This document shows, in pieces, positions 17,185 to 26,601 of a stretch of 64,000 bases of DNA (position 1 is the stretch's first letter; the number at the start of each line of letters is the position of its first letter). A model generated the notes under the pieces. It saw nothing but the letters and a program-made list of their open reading frames with translations, had not been told where the DNA came from and searched no databases. This DNA comes from Rhizobium sp. Root1212 (lineage in GTDB: Bacteria; Pseudomonadota; Alphaproteobacteria; Rhizobiales; Rhizobiaceae), in the NCBI RefSeq assembly GCF_001424985.1, contig NZ_LMDA01000012.1, forward strand, positions 62,001 through 126,000. The letters run 5' to 3'. The position numbers were made by a program, and so were the translations under genes.

Positions 17185-17556
17185 TCAGGTCTCCGCAGGG
17201 AGGCTGCGGTGGTTTTCCAGCCAGTCGAGATCGGCGCGGATCGCAGCCTGGGTCTTTTCCTCCATGGCGCGGAAGCGGGCGAGCACCTCTTCGCCGAAAG
17301 GGGTGATCTGCGCGCCGCCGCCCTGTTTTCCGCCGCGCTGCGAGGCGACGACCGGTTCCGAGAACATCACGTTCATTTCCTCGACCAGCAGCCAGGCGCG
17401 GCGATAGGACATATCCATCGCCCGGCCCGCGGCGGAAATGGAGCCGGTGGTCCTGATGTGTTCCAGAAGCTCCATCTTGCCGCGGCCGAGCCGCTGCTCC
17501 GGAGAAAACTGGATGCGCAGCACGGTGCGCATGGGGAAATTGCGGGTTGCGGTCAT
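17185..17556 (-). CDS. ModE-type winged-helix molybdate regulator without TOBE domains
   Basis: This 123-residue protein corresponds to the N-terminal winged helix of ModE (LGRGKMELLEHIRTTGSISA and AGRAMDMSYRRAWLLVEEMN, then a wing with GGKQGGGAQITPFGEEVL). E. coli ModE has two additional molybdate-binding TOBE domains that are absent here, so sensing must work differently or through a partner such as ModC. It probably acts on the palindrome before modA. It is convergent with modC and lies 18 bp downstream of a cyclase gene on the same strand, suggesting co-transcription. Confidence 0.85.
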   Translation of the reverse strand: MTATRNFPMRTVLRIQFSPEQRLGRGKMELLEHIRTTGSISAAGRAMDMSYRRAWLLVEEMNVMFSEPVVASQRGGKQGGGAQITPFGEEVLARFRAMEEKTQAAIRADLDWLENHRSLPAET

Positions 17557-17574
17557 CGCGGGGTCCTTCCGGCT

Positions 17575-19554
17575 TCAACCTATAACAGGTGCGCCGTGGC
17601 CGGAAGCATCGTCCTCGATCTTTTCCAGCAGTTCGTAGATGTCGATCGGCTCCTTGCGCCCCTTGGCATGGACGCTGCCGAGGCTGCGGAAACCGAAGGC
17701 ATCGCCGGCCACCGTGCGGATGCTGCCGCTGGCAATGATCGTCGTGCCGAATTGCTTGTTGATGCCTTCAAGGCGGGAGGCGACATTCACCGTATCGCCC
17801 ATGGCGGTATATTGCCGGCGCGACTGCGCCCCGACGCTGCCGACCACGGCGATGCCGGTGTGCAGGCCAAAGCGGGTGACCAGCTCCGGTTTTCCGGCCA
17901 GCCGGTTTTCCGCGTTGAAGGCATCGATCCGGCGCTTCAGGTCGAGCGCGCAGCGACAGCCGTCGCCGACATGATCGGCATTGGCGACCGGCGCGTTCCA
18001 CATGCCGAAGATCGAATCGCCGAGATACTGGATGATCGCGCCGTTATGGGCTTCCACCGTCTCGTTCATCAGCTCGAAATAGGCGGTCAGCATGTCGACG
18101 ATCTCTTCCGGTGAATGCTCTTCCGAAATCGTCGTGAAATCGCGGATGTCGGTGAACAGCACGGTCACTTCCTGCCGGATGGCGGTGCGCGCCATCGCCT
18201 GGCCGGAAGAGATGATCTTGCGCACCAGCTCGCGCGGCACGTAGAGCGCGAAGGATTTCATCGCCTCGCTGGCGGCGGCGAGCGAGGCGGTCAGCATGTT
18301 GATTTCCAGCACCCAAGACTGCACCTTCTCGAAGCCGTGGAATTCGAGATCGCCCATGCGACGGGCGTTGGCGGCAAGCGAAAACAGCGCCCTGCTGATC
18401 AGCCGGGCGATCAGCAATGCCGCAAGGATGCCGGCCGTGAGGAAGGCGAGCGCGATCAGCAGCGTCTTTTGCAGCAGGGCCTCGGTCGGGCCGATGAAAT
18501 CGTCGAGCGGGGCGGTGATGACGATGGTGTTGCCGCGCATCAGGCCGGAGAAGGAGACGGAGGCGATCTGCGCCATGTAATCGACACCATCAACCGTAAA
18601 GCGCACCATCTTGCCGTCGGCCGTGCCGGTCGTCCAGTCGAGGTCCTTGACCGCATCGAGAATGGGGTCCTGGATCTGCACCAGTTCGTCGGCGATCTTC
18701 GGCGGGGCCGAAAGAATGGCGAGCAGGCGCTCCATCTCGGCGGGATCGGAATGCACGATCAACTGCCGCTCGTCATCGAAGACATAGCCGCGGGCATTGC
18801 CGGAAACCATTTCGCGCGCCAGCAGCCGGCTCACCGTCTGCAGCAGCACATCCACCCCGACGACGACCTCGGAATCCTTTTCCATCGGCATGGCGAGCGT
18901 GACGGCGAGCGAACGGGTGCTCGCCGTCGCATAGGGGCCGACGGAAACCGGTCCGTCCCGCGTCCGCGCGGTGTTGTACCAGGGGCGCCGGCGCGGATCG
19001 TAGGCGCTGTTTTCGATCTGCTTTTCGCCGACGGTCTTGCCGGCGGCATCGAAGAAGGTCCAGGAGGCAAGCGTGCCGGTCGATTGGCTGACGATGGTCC
19101 GCATGGCGACGGTGGCCCCTTCAGGGGCGGACAGCCGGGCCGCCCAGGCGGGATTTTCCACCATGTCGACGACCTGTATGAAGCTGCCGTCCGGATAGCC
19201 CAGGTAAAGCCCGTCGATGGCCGGCGAACTCTGGAGCATCTTGAGCAGAAATTCCCGCTTGGCGTTCATTTCCGCCGGCGGCGGCGACAGCATCGGCTGC
19301 AGGACCGATGTGGTGTTGATCGCGGAATAACCGTCGCCGAACACGCCCTCGTAGCTTTCGATGGTGCGGCGGCTGAGGACCTTCATCTGCTCTTCGCCGG
19401 CCGCGAGCGCGGCGGCGCTGCCCTGCCTGTGGGCAAGCCAGATGATCGGCACCGAGATCGCCACCAGCAGAGCGACGATGATGATGCTGAGGTGGAACCG
19501 GAGAGGTCTTACCCAGGGCGAGCGTGCCGTGTTTCTTGCACTGCCTTGGTTCAC
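17575..19554 (-). CDS. Membrane-bound class III nucleotide cyclase with periplasmic dCache-like sensor
   Basis: The protein has an N-terminal transmembrane helix (FHLSIIIVALLVAISVPIIW) and a long periplasmic sensor with Cache features (YLGYPDGSFIQVVDMVENPAW, DPRRRPWYNTA, VVVGVDVLL). A second helix, a HAMP-like linker and a C-terminal cyclase domain follow. The metal aspartates are present (LFTDIRDFTTIS; YLGDSIFGMW), as are the transition-state Asn and Arg (TVNVASRLEG). At the purine-selecting Lys position it has Gln (IIQYLGD), so nucleotide preference is uncertain. GTG at 19554 is chosen because AAGGA lies nine bases upstream; a TTG at 19587 also keeps the frame. It probably converts an extracellular ligand signal into cyclic nucleotide. 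Confidence 0.85.
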   Translation of the reverse strand: MNQGSARNTARSPWVRPLRFHLSIIIVALLVAISVPIIWLAHRQGSAAALAAGEEQMKVLSRRTIESYEGVFGDGYSAINTTSVLQPMLSPPPAEMNAKREFLLKMLQSSPAIDGLYLGYPDGSFIQVVDMVENPAWAARLSAPEGATVAMRTIVSQSTGTLASWTFFDAAGKTVGEKQIENSAYDPRRRPWYNTARTRDGPVSVGPYATASTRSLAVTLAMPMEKDSEVVVGVDVLLQTVSRLLAREMVSGNARGYVFDDERQLIVHSDPAEMERLLAILSAPPKIADELVQIQDPILDAVKDLDWTTGTADGKMVRFTVDGVDYMAQIASVSFSGLMRGNTIVITAPLDDFIGPTEALLQKTLLIALAFLTAGILAALLIARLISRALFSLAANARRMGDLEFHGFEKVQSWVLEINMLTASLAAASEAMKSFALYVPRELVRKIISSGQAMARTAIRQEVTVLFTDIRDFTTISEEHSPEEIVDMLTAYFELMNETVEAHNGAIIQYLGDSIFGMWNAPVANADHVGDGCRCALDLKRRIDAFNAENRLAGKPELVTRFGLHTGIAVVGSVGAQSRRQYTAMGDTVNVASRLEGINKQFGTTIIASGSIRTVAGDAFGFRSLGSVHAKGRKEPIDIYELLEKIEDDASGHGAPVIG

Positions 19555-19621
19555 GGCAGACGTCCTTTTTTGAAAGGCAGTGGGCAATAGAAGGACATGA
19601 GCCGCATTATTTTGCTACTGC

Positions 19622-21643
19622 CTAGGCCCCGCCCGCGGCGGCGGCCTGTGCGGCTTCCGTCGCCATCTGGTGTTTCCGGAGCGCTGCTGCCGCGGCCGTC
19701 GGATCGCCCTTTTCGTCGCCGCCGACCTGGACCGTCGGTTGGGCGAATTCGATGCCGTTTTCCATGAAGGCGCGCCGAATCATCGTATAGGCGCGGCGGC
19801 GCACCATTGTCTGCATGCCGGGCTTTGCGGTGAAGGCGAAGCTGAGTTCGATGCCGAAATCCCCGATCTCCTCCACGCCCTTCATCTTCAGCGGCATCAG
19901 GATCATCGGCCCGAATTCGGGATCTTCCGACAGCTCGGCGCCGAGCTTCTTGGTGATCTTCCTCGCCTTGTCGACGTCGGTGTCGAATTTCACCCGGAGG
20001 CGGAACTTGTCGATCACCCAGTCGCGGCTCATGTTCTGGACCGCGCCAAGCTCGCCGAACGGTACGGTGAAGACCGGGCCGCGATGGTGGCGAAGCCGGA
20101 TCGAGCGCAGGCTGAAGGATTCGACCGTGCCCTTGTAGCTGCCGCTCTGGATATATTCGCCGACGCGGAAGGCATCGTCCATCAGGTAGAAGACACCGCT
20201 GACGATATCCTTGACCAGCGTCTGCGAGCCGAAGCCGATGGCGACGCCGAAAATGCCGGCGCCGGCGATCAGCGGGCCGATGGCGACGCCCATTTCCGAC
20301 AGCACCATCAGGCCGGCAGTGACGAGCACCAGCGCCGCCAGCGCATTGCGGAAGATCGGCAGCAGAGTGCGCAGCCGGCTGCCGCGCGCAATATCCGCGG
20401 GGTTCTGTAACTGCGGGTCGGACACGGTTTGCAATTTCCGGTCGATAAAGGTCTTGGTGAGTTCCCAGCAGAGATCGGCGAGCAGCAGGATGACGACGCT
20501 CTTGAACAGGCCGGTGATGATGGTGTCGAGCACCGGATTGCGCTGCAGGAGATCGTTCGGATCATAGCGCCAGATGAGCGCAAGCCAGGCGACGGCCGCG
20601 CCGATCACCAGCGCGCGGGCGCCGCGCGAGATCAGCACCATGCGCGGGCTGTTGACCACGCCCTCCTGCCAGCGACTTTCAGCAAAGGCGCGAACCATGT
20701 GATCGACGGCCGGCAGCACGCGGGGCAGGGCGGCGGCGAAAATGCCGATCCAGAACAGCCCGTTGAAATCGAGGCACCAGACGAGCCACAACGCGACGAG
20801 GGCGAGGGTGCGCAGCATCTTCGGCCAGAGCCGCTGCGGGCTTTCTTCGGCCGGAGCGGCAAGCCACACGGTTTCAATCGCGATCGCCAGCAGCACCGCC
20901 GAGACGAAGAGCGAAATGACGGTGCTGACATCTGGGTCGACGCCGAGCTTCGGCCCCAGCGCTGCAAGCACGATGCCGGCCAGCAGTATGCCGGTAAAAA
21001 TCATGCCGCGGCGATGGACGGTCCGGTGGCTTGCGCCGGCCGTCATCGCCAACCGCGCGATGGCGAGCACCGTGCGGAAGGCAAAGACCGCCAGCAGGGA
21101 AAACAGGACGACCGGGCGCACCAGCAGCGGCCAGGGCACGACAAGGAAAATGACCGATGCGGTGACGATAAACACCAGCGTCGGCCCGGCTTCCAGCAGC
21201 AACTTGTTGAGGATGCCGTTTTCAAAACGGGCGCCCTTGCTGACACGCTTGAAAATCCACTCGATCGCCAGGCCCACCGCGACGATGGCGGCAATCAGCA
21301 GATAGGTGGGGGCAAAGCCGCTTGCGGCCCCATCGGCGCGGATGCGGGCGGAGACCCTGGCAATTTCGGAGGGCACCTTCGGCACCGCCGCGGCAAGCGC
21401 GGCAAAATGGCTGCGCGCCTTTTCCTCGAGGTCTTCGACATCCTGCGTCGGGATGGCAGGAGCCTGCGTCTGGGCCTGTGCCTGCTGCTGGGCGGTGATC
21501 CAACTGCGGATGGCGGGATCGTCGAGCAGTTTGAGCAGTTCCGACAGTTTCTCCGGCGGCGGCGCGGCCGCCGTTTGCGCAAGAGACGGGCCGGCGATCA
21601 GCAGCGACAGCAGGACGAGAAAGGCGGAAAACACGTTACGCAT
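19622..21643 (-). CDS. MscS-family mechanosensitive channel (large)
   Basis: This inner-membrane channel would release solutes on hypo-osmotic shock. The ATG at 21643 begins a signal peptide (MRNVFSAFLVLLSLLIAGPS, cleaved after LAQ). A periplasmic Gln/Ala-rich region and many transmembrane segments follow. The MscS core begins near ADIARGSRLRTLLPIFRN. The pore helix reads VAIGFGSQTLVKDIVSGVFY, followed by the beta domain (VGEYIQSGSYKGTVESFSLR, VPFGELGAVQNMSRDW). At 673 residues it belongs to the larger, multi-helix MscS-like proteins rather than the minimal 286-residue E. coli type. It stands alone. Confidence 0.9.
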   Translation of the reverse strand: MRNVFSAFLVLLSLLIAGPSLAQTAAAPPPEKLSELLKLLDDPAIRSWITAQQQAQAQTQAPAIPTQDVEDLEEKARSHFAALAAAVPKVPSEIARVSARIRADGAASGFAPTYLLIAAIVAVGLAIEWIFKRVSKGARFENGILNKLLLEAGPTLVFIVTASVIFLVVPWPLLVRPVVLFSLLAVFAFRTVLAIARLAMTAGASHRTVHRRGMIFTGILLAGIVLAALGPKLGVDPDVSTVISLFVSAVLLAIAIETVWLAAPAEESPQRLWPKMLRTLALVALWLVWCLDFNGLFWIGIFAAALPRVLPAVDHMVRAFAESRWQEGVVNSPRMVLISRGARALVIGAAVAWLALIWRYDPNDLLQRNPVLDTIITGLFKSVVILLLADLCWELTKTFIDRKLQTVSDPQLQNPADIARGSRLRTLLPIFRNALAALVLVTAGLMVLSEMGVAIGPLIAGAGIFGVAIGFGSQTLVKDIVSGVFYLMDDAFRVGEYIQSGSYKGTVESFSLRSIRLRHHRGPVFTVPFGELGAVQNMSRDWVIDKFRLRVKFDTDVDKARKITKKLGAELSEDPEFGPMILMPLKMKGVEEIGDFGIELSFAFTAKPGMQTMVRRRAYTMIRRAFMENGIEFAQPTVQVGGDEKGDPTAAAAALRKHQMATEAAQAAAAGGA

Positions 21644-21842
21644 ACAGACCCCACGCCGGAACAGATGATCGATGCCGGCGTCGAAACCCCCTCCGACCGC
21701 CATGCATGATCAGGAGCCTGCCCCCAAGCAACAAAAAATGCAACCAACCGTTTTTCAACGGTGACGCGATGCAGCCGGTTGGGCCCTTGGAAACGGTGAA
21801 GGTCTATTTCTCCGGCATCGTTTATCGGATAGACCTCGGGCC

Positions 21843-22928
21843 ATGAAGATCGCCTTTTATTCTCCGCTCAAATCGCCGAATCATCCCGTGCCCTCCGGCG
21901 ACCGGCTGATGGCGCGGCAGTTGATGGCGGCGCTGCGGATGGCGGGGCATGAGGTGGAGGTCGCGTCCGAACTGCGCAGCTTTTCACGCGCACCGGGCGA
22001 GGGGATTTCTGCCCAAGTGGCTAAGGCCGAGATTGCGCGGTTGCGGCGGCTTTGGCGGGAAAGCGGCGCGCCGGATGCCTGGTTCACCTACCATCCCTAC
22101 TACAAGGCGCTGGATATGCTCGGCCCGATGCTCGCGGCGGAAGCCGGCATTGCCTATGTGACGGCCGAAGCCTCCTATTCCGCGCGGCGCGACCGTGACG
22201 GCTGGGCGGGGCGGCAGGCGTTTCTGGCCGAGGGCCTGCGGCAGGCCGCCGTCAATATCTGCATGACACGGCGCGACCGGGCGGGACTGGAAGCGGCCGT
22301 GCCCGACGCGCGCTTCGCCATGCTTTCCCCGTTCATCGATCCGGCTCCGTTTCTGGCGTTGGAACCCGCGCCGCAACCGGGGCGGCTCGTCTGCGTGGCG
22401 ATGATGCGCAGCGGCGACAAGCTCGACAGTTTTCGCATGCTGGCTCAAGCGCTCGGCCTGCTCGACCGTCTGGACTGGCGGCTTTCCATCGTCGGCGACG
22501 GGCCGGCGGCGGGGGAGGTGAGAGCCGTCTTCGCCGACCTCCCGGAAAGCCGGATCGACTGGCTTGGCGAGCGGCAGCCGGCCGAGATCGCGACGATCCT
22601 GTCGCAAGCGGCCGTTTATGTCTGGCCTGGTTGCGGCGAAGCCTACGGGCTTGCCTATCTCGAAGCCCAGGCAGCCGGCCTGTCGGTGGTGGCGCAGGCG
22701 ACGGCCGGTGTGCCGGAGGTGGTGATGCACGAACGAACCGGCCTGCTGACGCCGGCCGGCGATATCGAAGCTTATGCGGCTGCTACTGCCGATCTCCTGG
22801 AAAACGATGGCAGGCGGCAGGCGATGGCGCGGGCGGCGCGGGAGTTCGTTCGGGATGAACGCTCGCTGGTGCAGGCATCCGCCACACTTTCCGGCATTCT
22901 CGAAACCTATGTGAAAGGCGCACACTGA
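21843..22928 (+). CDS. Glycosyltransferase family 4 protein
   Basis: This is a GT-B fold retaining glycosyltransferase that would add a sugar during cell-surface glycan synthesis in the cytoplasm. It has the N-terminal acceptor-binding strand MKIAFYSPLKSPNHPVPSGD and the C-terminal donor site, with LSIVGDGPAAGEV and the E-x7-E motif in GEAYGLAYLEAQAAGLSVVA. The length, 361 residues, is normal. Its stop overlaps the start of the deacetylase gene (TGATG), which points to a joint role on the same polysaccharide. The donor and acceptor are unknown. Confidence 0.9.
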   Translation: MKIAFYSPLKSPNHPVPSGDRLMARQLMAALRMAGHEVEVASELRSFSRAPGEGISAQVAKAEIARLRRLWRESGAPDAWFTYHPYYKALDMLGPMLAAEAGIAYVTAEASYSARRDRDGWAGRQAFLAEGLRQAAVNICMTRRDRAGLEAAVPDARFAMLSPFIDPAPFLALEPAPQPGRLVCVAMMRSGDKLDSFRMLAQALGLLDRLDWRLSIVGDGPAAGEVRAVFADLPESRIDWLGERQPAEIATILSQAAVYVWPGCGEAYGLAYLEAQAAGLSVVAQATAGVPEVVMHERTGLLTPAGDIEAYAAATADLLENDGRRQAMARAAREFVRDERSLVQASATLSGILETYVKGAH

Positions 22929-23659
22929 TGGCTGTTTTTGATCCTCTCCTCGAAGCGCTGTCCCGCTGGTCCGAGGCCGGGCGTGTCGCAAGCTTCTGGC
23001 TGCGGGATGATGACGCGGTCATTCCGACCCCGGCACTGGAGCGGTTTCTGGCCCTGACCCGCCGTTTCGACGTTCCGGCGACCCTTGCCGTCATCCCGGC
23101 CGCAACAGGTCCCGCGCTTGCGGAACGGCTGGCGGGCGAAGAGGGCATTTCCGTTGCCGTCCATGGCTGGTCGCACACCAACTATGCGATGCGGGACCAG
23201 AAGAAGCGGGAATTGGGTCTCGAACGGCCGCTGGAACTGGTTCTGGGCGAACTCGGACGTGGGCTCGATACGCTGCGCGCGCTGCATCCGGCGCGTTTCG
23301 TGCCGCTTCTGGTGCCGCCGTGGAACCGGATCGATGCCGGCCTCGTGCCGCATCTGCGGGTGCTGGGCTTTCGGGCTCTCTCGGTCTATGGGCCGGAAAA
23401 GCCGGCCGCACTGCCTGTTGTCAACACCCATGTCGATGTGATGGACTGGCATGGCACGCGCGGGGGCCGCGATGCGGCGGCGCTGGTAGCGGAGATCGTC
23501 GCGCGGCTTTCGGATATGGGGCAGGGCGGCAGCATGGGGCTTTTGACCCATCATCTCGTCCATGACGCCGCCGTCTGGTCGTTCCTCGAAGGACTGTTTG
23601 CGGCGACCGCCGGTCATCCGGCCTGCCGCTGGACACCGGTTTCCGAGCTTATGCAATAG
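22928..23659 (+). CDS. Polysaccharide deacetylase-like protein
   Basis: This is a predicted carbohydrate-esterase-4-like enzyme removing N- or O-acetyl groups from a glycan. The family metal/catalytic features appear as FWLRDDDAV (aspartates), VAVHGWSHTNY (metal-binding histidines) and GLLTHHLVHDA (late His). The WLRDDD text is typical of rhizobial homologues encoded beside a GT4 gene. There is no signal peptide, so it probably acts on a cytoplasmic lipid-linked or nucleotide-linked substrate. It is translated with the GT4 gene just before it. The overall length, 243 residues, is short but complete. Confidence 0.85.
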   Translation: MAVFDPLLEALSRWSEAGRVASFWLRDDDAVIPTPALERFLALTRRFDVPATLAVIPAATGPALAERLAGEEGISVAVHGWSHTNYAMRDQKKRELGLERPLELVLGELGRGLDTLRALHPARFVPLLVPPWNRIDAGLVPHLRVLGFRALSVYGPEKPAALPVVNTHVDVMDWHGTRGGRDAAALVAEIVARLSDMGQGGSMGLLTHHLVHDAAVWSFLEGLFAATAGHPACRWTPVSELMQ

Positions 23660-23661
23660 GC

Positions 23662-24492
23662 TCAGACGTCGATGACCTGCCCGTCGCGGGCGACGAAGGC
23701 GCCGGCGAATTCGCGCTTGGCGGCAAGATCGATGGCGTTGAGGGCGTTATCGGTGCGCAGCGGCGAATGGTGGATGAAGCCCACGCGCTTGGCGCCTGCC
23801 GCCTCGGCGAGCCGGATGCCGTGCTGCCAGGAGGAGTGGCCGTAGCCGACATGGCGGGGCATCTCTTCGTCGGTATAGGTGCAATCGTACAGGAAGAGAT
23901 CGGCGTCGGTGATGAGGTCGAGCACGGCGGGATCGAGCGTGCCCGGATGATGTTCGGTATCGGTGATGACGGCGACCGAGCGGCCGCCCCATTCGACCCG
24001 GTAACCCACCGCACCGCCGGGATGGAACAGCTTGCCGGTCTTGATCGTCACGTCGGGATAGGGGGTGAGGATATCGCCGCTGCGGAAATCGCGGGCATTG
24101 AGCGAGGCGCGGCAGATATCCGGCTCGACCGGAAACCACGGTGGCCGCATGAATTCGCCGATGATCTGCCGGGTCGTCATGCGCCCCGCCAGATGGCCGG
24201 ACCACAGCGTGACGGAGGCATGGGGATCGAACAGGGCCGAAAAATAGGGAAGCCCGATGATGTGGTCGTAATGGCAGTGGGTGAAGAACAGGTTGAAATC
24301 GGTCACACCTTCGGCGCGCAGGGTCTGCCCCGCGGGCATCAAGCCGGAGCCGGCATCGAACAGCAGCCGGTGCGGGCCGACCTGCATTTCGATGCAGATG
24401 GTGTTGCCGCCATATTGCTGGAAGTCCGGACCTGATACCGGCAGGCTGCCTCGCACACCCCACAACCGTACCCGAAACACGTTTTCGTTCAC
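23662..24492 (-). CDS. MBL-fold metallo-hydrolase
   Basis: This metallo-beta-lactamase fold enzyme has the zinc motif THCHYDHIIGLPYF, upstream LWGVRGSLPVSGPDFQQYGG and LLFDAGSGL, and later ITDTEH, YDCTYTDEE and IHHSPLRTDN that complete the dinuclear site. The RGS-P-x-S-G-GG-NT start resembles phosphodiesterase-like members (PhnP/RNase Z-like subgroup), suggesting cleavage of a phosphodiester. The start is a GTG at 24492 with GGGGCGAGAG upstream. It is convergent with the deacetylase gene, 2 bp apart, and otherwise isolated, so the substrate is unknown. Confidence 0.88.
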   Translation of the reverse strand: MNENVFRVRLWGVRGSLPVSGPDFQQYGGNTICIEMQVGPHRLLFDAGSGLMPAGQTLRAEGVTDFNLFFTHCHYDHIIGLPYFSALFDPHASVTLWSGHLAGRMTTRQIIGEFMRPPWFPVEPDICRASLNARDFRSGDILTPYPDVTIKTGKLFHPGGAVGYRVEWGGRSVAVITDTEHHPGTLDPAVLDLITDADLFLYDCTYTDEEMPRHVGYGHSSWQHGIRLAEAAGAKRVGFIHHSPLRTDNALNAIDLAAKREFAGAFVARDGQVIDV

Positions 24493-24708
24493 TCTCTCGC
24501 CCCAGTCACGGCCGCTTGCGCGCCGGCTGCAACTTTCTCTCGAAGTCTCGACTTCACCTCTGGAGCGGGCATTCGTGCCGGCCTCATTTCCGCCATGTTA
24601 TCCAAAGCTTCAGGCTTAATCGAGACTGAAATTCGCTTTTTCTTTCCATATATGGCACAGACGGCAACAAAAGAATCCGGTTTGGAAACTCGACGGAAAC
24701 ATTCCCGC

Positions 24709-26601
24709 ATGCCGCCCTCCTCAGCGCCCCGCATCGCCATCGTGGCGGATGTCCATTACCATGATGTTTACGGCAATTATGGTGTCGAAGGCGTTTTTGA
24801 CGACGCCGGCCGGCGGATGGCCCTCCGCCGGCTTTCCGATACCGTCAAATCCACCCGCGTCTTCAACGAAAGCCATGCTGCGCTGAGGCGCACGCTCGAC
24901 GACATCGCGGCCGCCGGCATCGGCGATGTCGTGCTGCTCGGCGATTATTCCGACGACGGGCAGGTGGCGACGGTGAAGAGCCTCAGGCTTCTGTTGGAGG
25001 ATTACCAGCGCCGCCACGGCCTGCGCTTCCATGCGCTGCCCGGAAACCACGATATTTTCGCGCTCGACGGCCGGCATCGGACCAAGCGTTTTTTGACCGG
25101 GGACGGCGGTTACAGCGTTGCCACCAGCGATGCGGGCATCACCGACGCCGATGCGGCGGAGATCGTGGTGACGCCGGCGATGTATTGCCCCGGTTATCCC
25201 GAAGGGCTTTCGAACATGGCTGCCTTCGGTTTCTTCCCGAGGGGCGACGAGCTGCATTGGGAAACGCCGTTCGGCTCAGAGGCTGCTGTGGAGGGCCGTA
25301 CTTACGAGGTCCGTTCGCCGGATGGCCGGGTGCGGCGGCGGCTGATGGAGGCGTCCTATCTCGTCGAGCCCTTGCCGGATGTATGGCTGCTGATGATCGA
25401 CGCCAATGTCTTTGCGCCGGTCGATGGCATCGCGCCCGGCGATGCCGGAGATTTCGCCGATAGCACCGATGCCGGCTGGAACGGCATGCTGAAGCACAAG
25501 GCCTTCCTATTCGACTGGTTTGCCGATGTGGCGCGGCGGGCAAAGGCGGCGGGGAAGTGCCTGATGGCCTTTTCCCATTATCCGGCAATCGATCCGCTGG
25601 ATGGCACGCGGGATGCGGAACTGGCGCTTCTCGGGCGGACGGGCATGGTGAAGCGCATCCCGGATGCCGCTGTTGCCGAGCGGCTGATGGCAGCCGGCAT
25701 CGCCGTGCATTTCAGCGGGCACCTGCATGTGAACGATACGGCGCGGTCGCGCAGCACGGATGGCGGCTATCTGGTCAATGTCGCGGTGCCGTCGCTGGTG
25801 GCGTTTCCCTGCGGTTACAAGGTCGTGACGATCCACCCCGATCGGCTGGAGATCGACACACCTGGGCTCGATGATCTGGCGCGCGATCCGGTGATCCGCC
25901 GGTGTTATCAGATGGAAATGGCGGCTTCCCCTTCTCCACTGCGGGGAGAAGGTACCCGAAGGGCGGATCAGGGGGTGCTGCCGGTTGCTCCAAGCCAGCC
26001 GTCCCCCTCATCCGGCCCTACTGGCCACCTTCTCCCCGCTGGGGAGAAGGGGAAGCAGGGGGCGGGCTGGGAGGTAAGACAATCGCTCGCGAGGGTGCAG
26101 GCAGCCGACGATTACGGGACTTTCCTTTATGAGCATCTTGGCCATCTGGTTGGCCGGCGTCATCTGAAACGGGAATGGCCGAAGGCTCTCGCCGATGCCC
26201 TGTGGGCGCTGGATCTCGCCGATCTGGTCTTGTTGGCAAAACGGCCGGAAGACATTGCCCTTGCCGATGCAAAGACCGTTACCGCCGATGAACCGCAAGC
26301 AGCGGATGCCGTGGCGCTGATGGTGGAAAGCCGTCGTCTCGGCCTCTCCGCCATGGACTTCCTGGCGGACTGGTACCGGCTGCGCATGGGCAGCGAACTG
26401 GCCTTGCCGTGGATCGGCGCGGAAAAGCTTGGCCTCTACGATGGGGTCGCCGCGCTCTACCCTAGGGCAAGCTGGCCCGCGGACACGGCGCAGGCATCCT
26501 TCGCGCTGCTGTTTGCGATGTATGAGCGCTATCGCTCAGGGCTCCCCTCGAACAGGTTTTCGATCCGCCGGGCAGATGGCGCGATCAGCGCTCAATCCTG
26601 A
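24709..26601 (+). CDS. Calcineurin-like metallophosphoesterase carrying an in-frame palindromic element
   Basis: The N-terminal domain has the five phosphoesterase blocks: IVADVHYHD, LLGDYSDDG, LPGNHDIF, AFSHYP and FSGHLHVN. It therefore probably hydrolyses a phosphomonoester or diester. Residues about 405-450 (reading SPSPLRGEGTRRADQGVLP and onward) are translated from an inserted inverted-repeat element, yet the frame continues to a helical C-terminal region of about 180 residues (DYGTFLYEHLGHLVGRRHLK). The start is uncertain: ATG at 24709 precedes the conserved core, while ATGs at 24595 and 24652 also keep the frame. No signal peptide is seen. Its stop overlaps by 10 bp the end of the convergent cNMP-binding gene. 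Confidence 0.85.
   Translation: MPPSSAPRIAIVADVHYHDVYGNYGVEGVFDDAGRRMALRRLSDTVKSTRVFNESHAALRRTLDDIAAAGIGDVVLLGDYSDDGQVATVKSLRLLLEDYQRRHGLRFHALPGNHDIFALDGRHRTKRFLTGDGGYSVATSDAGITDADAAEIVVTPAMYCPGYPEGLSNMAAFGFFPRGDELHWETPFGSEAAVEGRTYEVRSPDGRVRRRLMEASYLVEPLPDVWLLMIDANVFAPVDGIAPGDAGDFADSTDAGWNGMLKHKAFLFDWFADVARRAKAAGKCLMAFSHYPAIDPLDGTRDAELALLGRTGMVKRIPDAAVAERLMAAGIAVHFSGHLHVNDTARSRSTDGGYLVNVAVPSLVAFPCGYKVVTIHPDRLEIDTPGLDDLARDPVIRRCYQMEMAASPSPLRGEGTRRADQGVLPVAPSQPSPSSGPTGHLLPAGEKGKQGAGWEVRQSLARVQAADDYGTFLYEHLGHLVGRRHLKREWPKALADALWALDLADLVLLAKRPEDIALADAKTVTADEPQAADAVALMVESRRLGLSAMDFLADWYRLRMGSELALPWIGAEKLGLYDGVAALYPRASWPADTAQASFALLFAMYERYRSGLPSNRFSIRRADGAISAQS
25924..26056. repeat. Rhizobial-type palindromic element inserted in a coding sequence
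   Basis: Two arms of about 52-54 bp (25924-25975 and 26003-26056) are imperfect reverse complements. Each contains its own small hairpin of CCTTCTCC / GGGGAGAAGG type, and they are separated by about 27 bp. The text (CTTCTCCCC, GGGGAGAAGG, CCCTCATCC) matches the palindromic intergenic elements familiar from Rhizobiaceae genomes. Here it is translated within the phosphoesterase. Confidence 0.88.

Noticed and set aside
18115-19590. 491-codon plus-strand frame opposite the membrane cyclase
   Set aside because: It is an antisense shadow with no recognisable domain; the cyclase motifs are on the minus strand.
24489-24740. Possible 83-codon minus-strand gene whose stop overlaps the MBL-hydrolase start by four bases
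   Set aside because: The GTGA-type overlap is attractive, but the frame lacks a good ribosome-binding site, overlaps the phosphoesterase N-terminus and has no recognisable sequence. It is left as an open question.
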